DNA from: Bacteroidota bacterium
GTDB taxonomy: Bacteria; Bacteroidota; Bacteroidia; Flavobacteriales_F; PHOS-HE28
Direction of reading: 5' to 3'
DNA length: 10,323 bases
Assembly (NCBI GenBank): GCA_023428865.1
Contig: JAEYWT010000260.1
Location: 1 to 10,323 of the forward strand
Position 1 is the stretch's first letter, and each line of letters begins with the position of its first letter. The translations under genes were made by a program, and so were the position numbers. Shown in pieces: positions 7,797 through 10,323 of the stretch. Under the pieces are notes generated by a model. The model searched no databases. It was given only the letters and a program-made list of their open reading frames with translations, and was not told where the DNA came from.

Positions 7797-8441
7797 ATGC
7801 TCCTTCGTTCGCTACTACTGGCCACTTTGGCCGGTGTGGTGCAGCTCGGCACTGCCCAGTTCGTTTCAGACGCACCTTCAAAGACCATCAAGATCGGCAA
7901 GGCCGAGGTTACAGCGCTGGCCATCGCTCCCAAGGCAGACCGCGTGCTGGTGGGTACGAACAATGGTGCGGTGTTGCACGAGATAGAAAGTGGCAAGAAG
8001 CTCTTTGCTTTTCCGTATGGCGAGGATGGTGCCACCGCAGTTTACCATGTAGGTTTCAACGACAACGGCGAATTCGTGGTGCTCATTGGGCCCAGCGGCA
8101 AACGCACGGTGTGGAGCGCTGCGAACGGCCAACAAGAAAAGGTGATCACCCCACACCGTTGGATTCCGGACCCGCGTACGGTGAAGGCCATGGGACTTGA
8201 AATGTCCAACTCCGCATTCGATCGCTTCTACCAACAAGAGGAAGTGAAGCTCGCCGAGGTTACCGTGCGGGCAGCGAAGAAGGGGGTGGTGGAATTCGTT
8301 GGTGCTGATGGTAAGGTGGCCCGAACGATCAGCATTCCCGAGAATAAGGACCAGCATCACCAGGCACCCTTACTGCTCTGGGAGAACTTCCTGTTGATCG
8401 GTACCGACGACGGTCGGGTGCTGTTCTACGACGTGCTCTGA
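7797..8441 (+). CDS. Small secreted beta-propeller-like protein, function unknown
   Basis: Starting at the ATG at 7797 rather than the TTG at 7791 gives 214 residues with a typical signal peptide (MLLRSLLLATLAGVVQLGTAQ, cleavage near residue 20). The mature part has WD40-like strand patterns. VTALAIAPKADRVLVGTNNGAVLHEIESGKKL lies at about 38-69, VYHVGFNDNGEFVVLIGPSGKRTVWSAANGQ at about 82-112, and a closing strand set LLWENFLLIGTDDGRVLFYDV at about 193-213. At most four blades can fit, too few for a closed seven-blade propeller. A charged insert (about 125-190) includes PDPRTVKAMGLEMSNSAF. No T9SS tail or lipobox is visible, so a periplasmic location is most likely. Its partner may be the STAS-like gene 2 bases upstream. 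It overlaps the convergent peroxiredoxin gene by 16 bases. Confidence 0.8.
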   Translation: MLLRSLLLATLAGVVQLGTAQFVSDAPSKTIKIGKAEVTALAIAPKADRVLVGTNNGAVLHEIESGKKLFAFPYGEDGATAVYHVGFNDNGEFVVLIGPSGKRTVWSAANGQQEKVITPHRWIPDPRTVKAMGLEMSNSAFDRFYQQEEVKLAEVTVRAAKKGVVEFVGADGKVARTISIPENKDQHHQAPLLLWENFLLIGTDDGRVLFYDVL

Positions 8442-8884
8442 CCAGCGAGCGCATCCAGTGCCTCGCGCACGTGATGCGATGCACGCAAGGGATCGTTGAT
8501 CGCGTGGCGGATGATGCCCTCCCGATCGATCACATACGTGACCCGGCCGGCGAAGAACCCCAAGGTCTTATTGACATCGTAAGTCTTACGCACCGTGCCA
8601 TCGGTATCGGTCAAGAGCTGGTACGGTAGGTTCCATTTGGTGGAAAAGGAACGGTGCGAGACCACGGGATCGTTACTGATGCCGAGCACCACGGCATCGG
8701 CACCCATAAGGTCGGCATGGGCATCGCGAAAGGCGCAAACCTCCAACGTGCATACCAAGGTGTTGTCCTTCGGGTAGAAGAAGATGACCACGTTGCTCTG
8801 ACCGCGGAAGGCGCTCAAGCGGACCGGTACACCATCCTGGTCCAGTAGCTCGAAGTCCGGGGCGGGTGTGCCGACTTTAAGCAT
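8426..8884 (-). CDS. bcp: Thiol peroxidase of the Bcp/PrxQ type
   Basis: Peroxiredoxins of this class reduce hydrogen peroxide and organic or lipid peroxides using thioredoxin. The start at 8884 begins the conserved MLKVGTPAPDFELL; the frame extends 20 codons further but runs into the upstream gene. The product has 152 residues, the usual size. The active-site pattern P-x-x-x-T-x-x-C is kept (P38, T42, C45), with the resolving Cys five residues on (C50) as in helix-2 atypical 2-Cys enzymes. The residues between T42 and C45 are Leu-Val instead of the common Pro-Gly or Pro-Thr. Downstream, VVLGISNDPVVSHRSF, LPYQLLTDTDGTVRKTY and FFAGRVTYVID fit PrxQ. The start overlaps the 3' end of the HemJ-like gene by 8 bases, so the two genes are probably cotranscribed and translationally coupled. 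Confidence 0.94.
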   Translation of the reverse strand: MLKVGTPAPDFELLDQDGVPVRLSAFRGQSNVVIFFYPKDNTLVCTLEVCAFRDAHADLMGADAVVLGISNDPVVSHRSFSTKWNLPYQLLTDTDGTVRKTYDVNKTLGFFAGRVTYVIDREGIIRHAINDPLRASHHVREALDALAGQSTS

Positions 8885-9443
8885 CGGTGCTGCCTTCCTT
8901 CGTATGCCCGCGCAGACCACTTGCCACCAGCATGACCACAGCACCTACAATAAGCAAGCCCAATGATCCCCATACCCAACCCATTTGCTCTCGGAAGATG
9001 AGCAAGACCACCAGTACGAATAGGAATAAAGTGGCTCCCTGCGACCAGATCGAAAGCTGCAAAGCAGACCATTTGATCGCACCCGACTTCAGCAGGAGAT
9101 ACAACCGATGGACTGAAAGGTGATAGAAGACCAACAGGGCCGTGTAACCCAGCAGCACATGCATGAAGGGCTGCTTCAGTAGGCCAGGACGCAGGCCGAT
9201 GATCCATGCCCCGAGGCCCAGAAAGGCGACCAATGCCGGCCAGATCACCATGTATAAAGCACTGCGCTCCATGGCGGTGAACTGGTCCAAGAGCACCTTG
9301 CGGTCCGGCTCGCAGAGTGCCATGGCCTTGCGGTGCGCCACGAACAGGCGCACGATGTGGAAGGTGCCTGCGAAGAAGACCACCAGCGCGAAGAGGTGCA
9401 GCGCCTTCAACAAGGAGGGTATCTCGGCAACGGTACTGTCCAT
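8877..9443 (-). CDS. HemJ/CopD-family integral membrane protein
   Basis: The start at 9443 (188 residues) is preferred over the one at 9482. It lies 9 bases after a TAACTTTG promoter-like motif, and the extra 13 residues are not family-like. Five hydrophobic helices are visible (about 10-30, 63-83, 97-117, 130-150, 157-177). The pattern LKALHLFALVVFFAGTFHIVRLF (12-34) and GLLKQPFMHVLLGYTALLVFYHLSVHRLY (87-115) resembles the HemJ family, which oxidises protoporphyrinogen IX in heme synthesis, and the related CopD family. His16, Arg32, His95, His108 and His112 are present. However, the Trp usually found in the first helix is Phe (23/24), the Trp before M94 is Phe93, and the Lys of the usual M-H-V-K-L is Leu97. 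It may be a divergent HemJ or a paralogue. The peroxiredoxin gene overlaps its end by 8 bases. Confidence 0.8.
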   Translation of the reverse strand: MDSTVAEIPSLLKALHLFALVVFFAGTFHIVRLFVAHRKAMALCEPDRKVLLDQFTAMERSALYMVIWPALVAFLGLGAWIIGLRPGLLKQPFMHVLLGYTALLVFYHLSVHRLYLLLKSGAIKWSALQLSIWSQGATLFLFVLVVLLIFREQMGWVWGSLGLLIVGAVVMLVASGLRGHTKEGSTDA

Positions 9444-9452
9444 GGCTTCGCT

Positions 9453-9460
9453 CAAAGTTA
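9453..9460 (-). promoter_or_regulatory. Candidate -7 promoter element for the HemJ-like/bcp operon
   Basis: On the minus strand TAACTTTG is a perfect match to the Bacteroidota -7 consensus TAnnTTTG. It ends 9 bases before the ATG at 9443. At the expected -33 distance (19 bases upstream) the sequence is ATG rather than TTG. The position supports the start at 9443, since the alternative start at 9482 lies upstream of the motif. Confidence 0.5.
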
Positions 9461-9499
9461 ACCCAATGGTTCTGTACCCCATGCAGGTGCGCCACCCGC

Positions 9500-9507
9500 T
9501 ACCTTCG
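9500..9507 (+). promoter_or_regulatory. Candidate -7 promoter element for the thioesterase gene
   Basis: TACCTTCG matches TAnnTTTG with one change and lies 7 bases before the ATG at 9515. It sits in the 71-base divergent region shared with the HemJ-like operon. No clear TTG is found at the -33 position. Confidence 0.4.
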
Positions 9508-9514
9508 CGCCCCT

Positions 9515-10048
9515 ATGACAAAGACGGCTCGCCCCACCACCGATAGCTACGCGGAAACCACCCACTTGGTATTGCCGAACGATACCAACACGCTCGGCAA
9601 CTTGTTCGGCGGGCAATTGTTGAAGTGGCTGGACATCAGCTGCGCCATAAGCGCGCACCGCCATTGCAAGCGATTGGTGGTGACCGTTGCGGTGAATCAT
9701 GTGGGTTTCGACCGACCGATCAAACTGGGTGATTTCGTCACCATCAAAAGCCATGTGAGCCGTGGCTTCGGGTCCAGCATGGAAGTGTGGGCCGATGTGT
9801 GGGTGGAAGACCAGATGACCAGCGAGAAGATCCTCGTGACCAGTGCGATCTACACCTTCGTGGCCATCGATCAGGCGGGCCGTTCATGTGGGGTGCCAGA
9901 CACGATCCCGCAGAACGAAGACGAACAGAAACGGTACGATGGCGCTATGCGCAGGCGTCAACTCCGGCTGATCCTGAGCGGGAAGATGAAGGCTTCGGAA
10001 GCGACCGAACTGAAGGCGCTCTTCGACCCTGCTGCTACGAAGGTGTAA
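9515..10048 (+). CDS. Acyl-CoA thioesterase, hotdog fold (YciA/BACH-like)
   Basis: Such enzymes hydrolyse acyl-CoA to free fatty acid and CoA in the cytoplasm. The ATG at 9515 gives 177 residues; the longer open frame upstream overlaps the divergent gene and is not family-like. The hallmark P-x-D-x-N-x-x-G-x-x-FGG-x-LL-x-x-x-D is seen as PNDTNTLGNLFGGQLLKWLD (21-40). Asn25 and Asp40 match the catalytic or structural positions of the family. The hotdog strands follow (VVTVAVNHVGFDRPIKLGDFV, then VSRGFGSSMEVWADVWVED and VTSAIYTFVAID). The C-terminal tail (about 125-177) is helical, with KRYDGAMRRRQLRLIL, as in BACH-type single-domain enzymes that form hexamers. The preferred chain length cannot be told. 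The gene is monocistronic, converging with 4 bases between stops on the next gene. Confidence 0.93.
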   Translation: MTKTARPTTDSYAETTHLVLPNDTNTLGNLFGGQLLKWLDISCAISAHRHCKRLVVTVAVNHVGFDRPIKLGDFVTIKSHVSRGFGSSMEVWADVWVEDQMTSEKILVTSAIYTFVAIDQAGRSCGVPDTIPQNEDEQKRYDGAMRRRQLRLILSGKMKASEATELKALFDPAATKV

Positions 10049-10052
10049 TGGC

Positions 10053-10323
10053 TTAGAGGCTCTCGTCCAAGCTGTATCCGTCGAAAAGCTCGCCCGTCTC
10101 GGTATCGTGCGCACGAAGGTTCAATGCACGAAGGATCGCCGCTACACATATGGCACTTTGGTCGCCACCGTGGATGTGTGCCACCAAATAGCGGACCGTT
10201 GTGGCATCTTCCATGTGTAGTTGAAGGCTTAGGTCCATACCCAGTTGGCGGATGAAGAGCCAATCGGTGTCCTGCTCTTGTACGAACGGCACCGCTTCCT
10301 TGATCTTGTCCACGATGTAGGTG
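10053..10323 (-). CDS. Unrecognised protein, 5' partial at the window edge
   Basis: The minus-strand frame is open to the right edge (reading TYIVDKIKEAVPF at the edge), so the GTG at 10313 is probably internal and the start is outside. About 89 residues are visible, ending in SLDESL. The visible part is acidic and soluble, with no signal, membrane helix or known motif: DWLFIRQLGMDLSLQL, then VRYLVAHIHGGDQSAICVAAILRALNL and RAHDTETGELFDGYSL. It looks like the helical end of a small conserved protein, but I cannot name a family. The coding call rests on the open frame, its tight 4-base convergent spacing with the thioesterase gene and the absence of a better frame. Confidence 0.65.
   Translation of the reverse strand, partial: TYIVDKIKEAVPFVQEQDTDWLFIRQLGMDLSLQLHMEDATTVRYLVAHIHGGDQSAICVAAILRALNLRAHDTETGELFDGYSLDESL

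Noticed and set aside
9317..9514. N-terminal extension of the thioesterase
   Set aside because: It is antisense to the HemJ-like gene and Arg/Cys-rich; the hotdog domain needs only the part from 9515.
1..10323. CRISPR arrays, tRNA or rRNA genes, insertion sequences, phage or defence genes
   Set aside because: I read both strands and saw no direct-repeat array, cloverleaf, transposase or integrase motif, or terminal inverted repeats.

Overview
The window most likely comes from a GC-rich member of the Bacteroidota, probably a Flavobacteriales-like environmental lineage. Three things point there: two secreted proteins end in type IX secretion (T9SS) type A sorting domains, a TonB-dependent receptor carries an N-terminal carboxypeptidase-regulatory-like domain, and one protein has the HU-CCDC81 plus SPOR architecture typical of this phylum. 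TAnnTTTG-like promoter elements and weak Shine-Dalgarno sites fit as well. The assignment is an inference from gene families; no rRNA or tRNA gene is present. Coding density is very high and no gap exceeds about 100 bases.

Left part (1-1897, + strand): the 3' end of a delta-60-repeat secreted protein overlaps by ATGA with a second T9SS-exported protein of unknown function. dprA (1906-3012, - strand) converges on this pair. A short divergent region (3013-3114) separates dprA from a 799-residue TonB-dependent receptor (3115-5514, + strand). kdsB, for CMP-Kdo synthesis in lipopolysaccharide assembly, follows after only 4 bases. Next is an inner-membrane protein with an N-terminal HU-CCDC81-like region and a C-terminal peptidoglycan-binding SPOR domain (6309-7331). 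The block from 3115 to 7331 is therefore envelope-oriented: outer-membrane uptake, LPS sugar activation and a cell-wall-binding membrane protein.

Right part: a STAS/SpoIIAA-like small protein (7390-7794) is closely followed by a small secreted beta-propeller-like protein (7797-8441). This pair is the least understood part of the window. It converges, with a 16-base overlap, on a Bcp/PrxQ-type peroxiredoxin (8426-8884, - strand). The peroxiredoxin overlaps by 8 bases the 3' end of a HemJ/CopD-family membrane protein (8877-9443, - strand). A 71-base divergent intergenic region with promoter-like motifs on both strands separates that operon from a hotdog-fold acyl-CoA thioesterase (9515-10048, + strand). 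An unrecognised gene enters from the right edge on the - strand (10053-10323).

Most of the content is recognisable housekeeping or envelope biology, and I see no clear new multi-gene defence or mobile system. The points most worth a second look are the HemJ-like protein, which differs from HemJ at usually invariant positions, the uncharacterised STAS-like/secreted-propeller pair, and a recurring promoter-like motif placed 7-12 bases before start codons.
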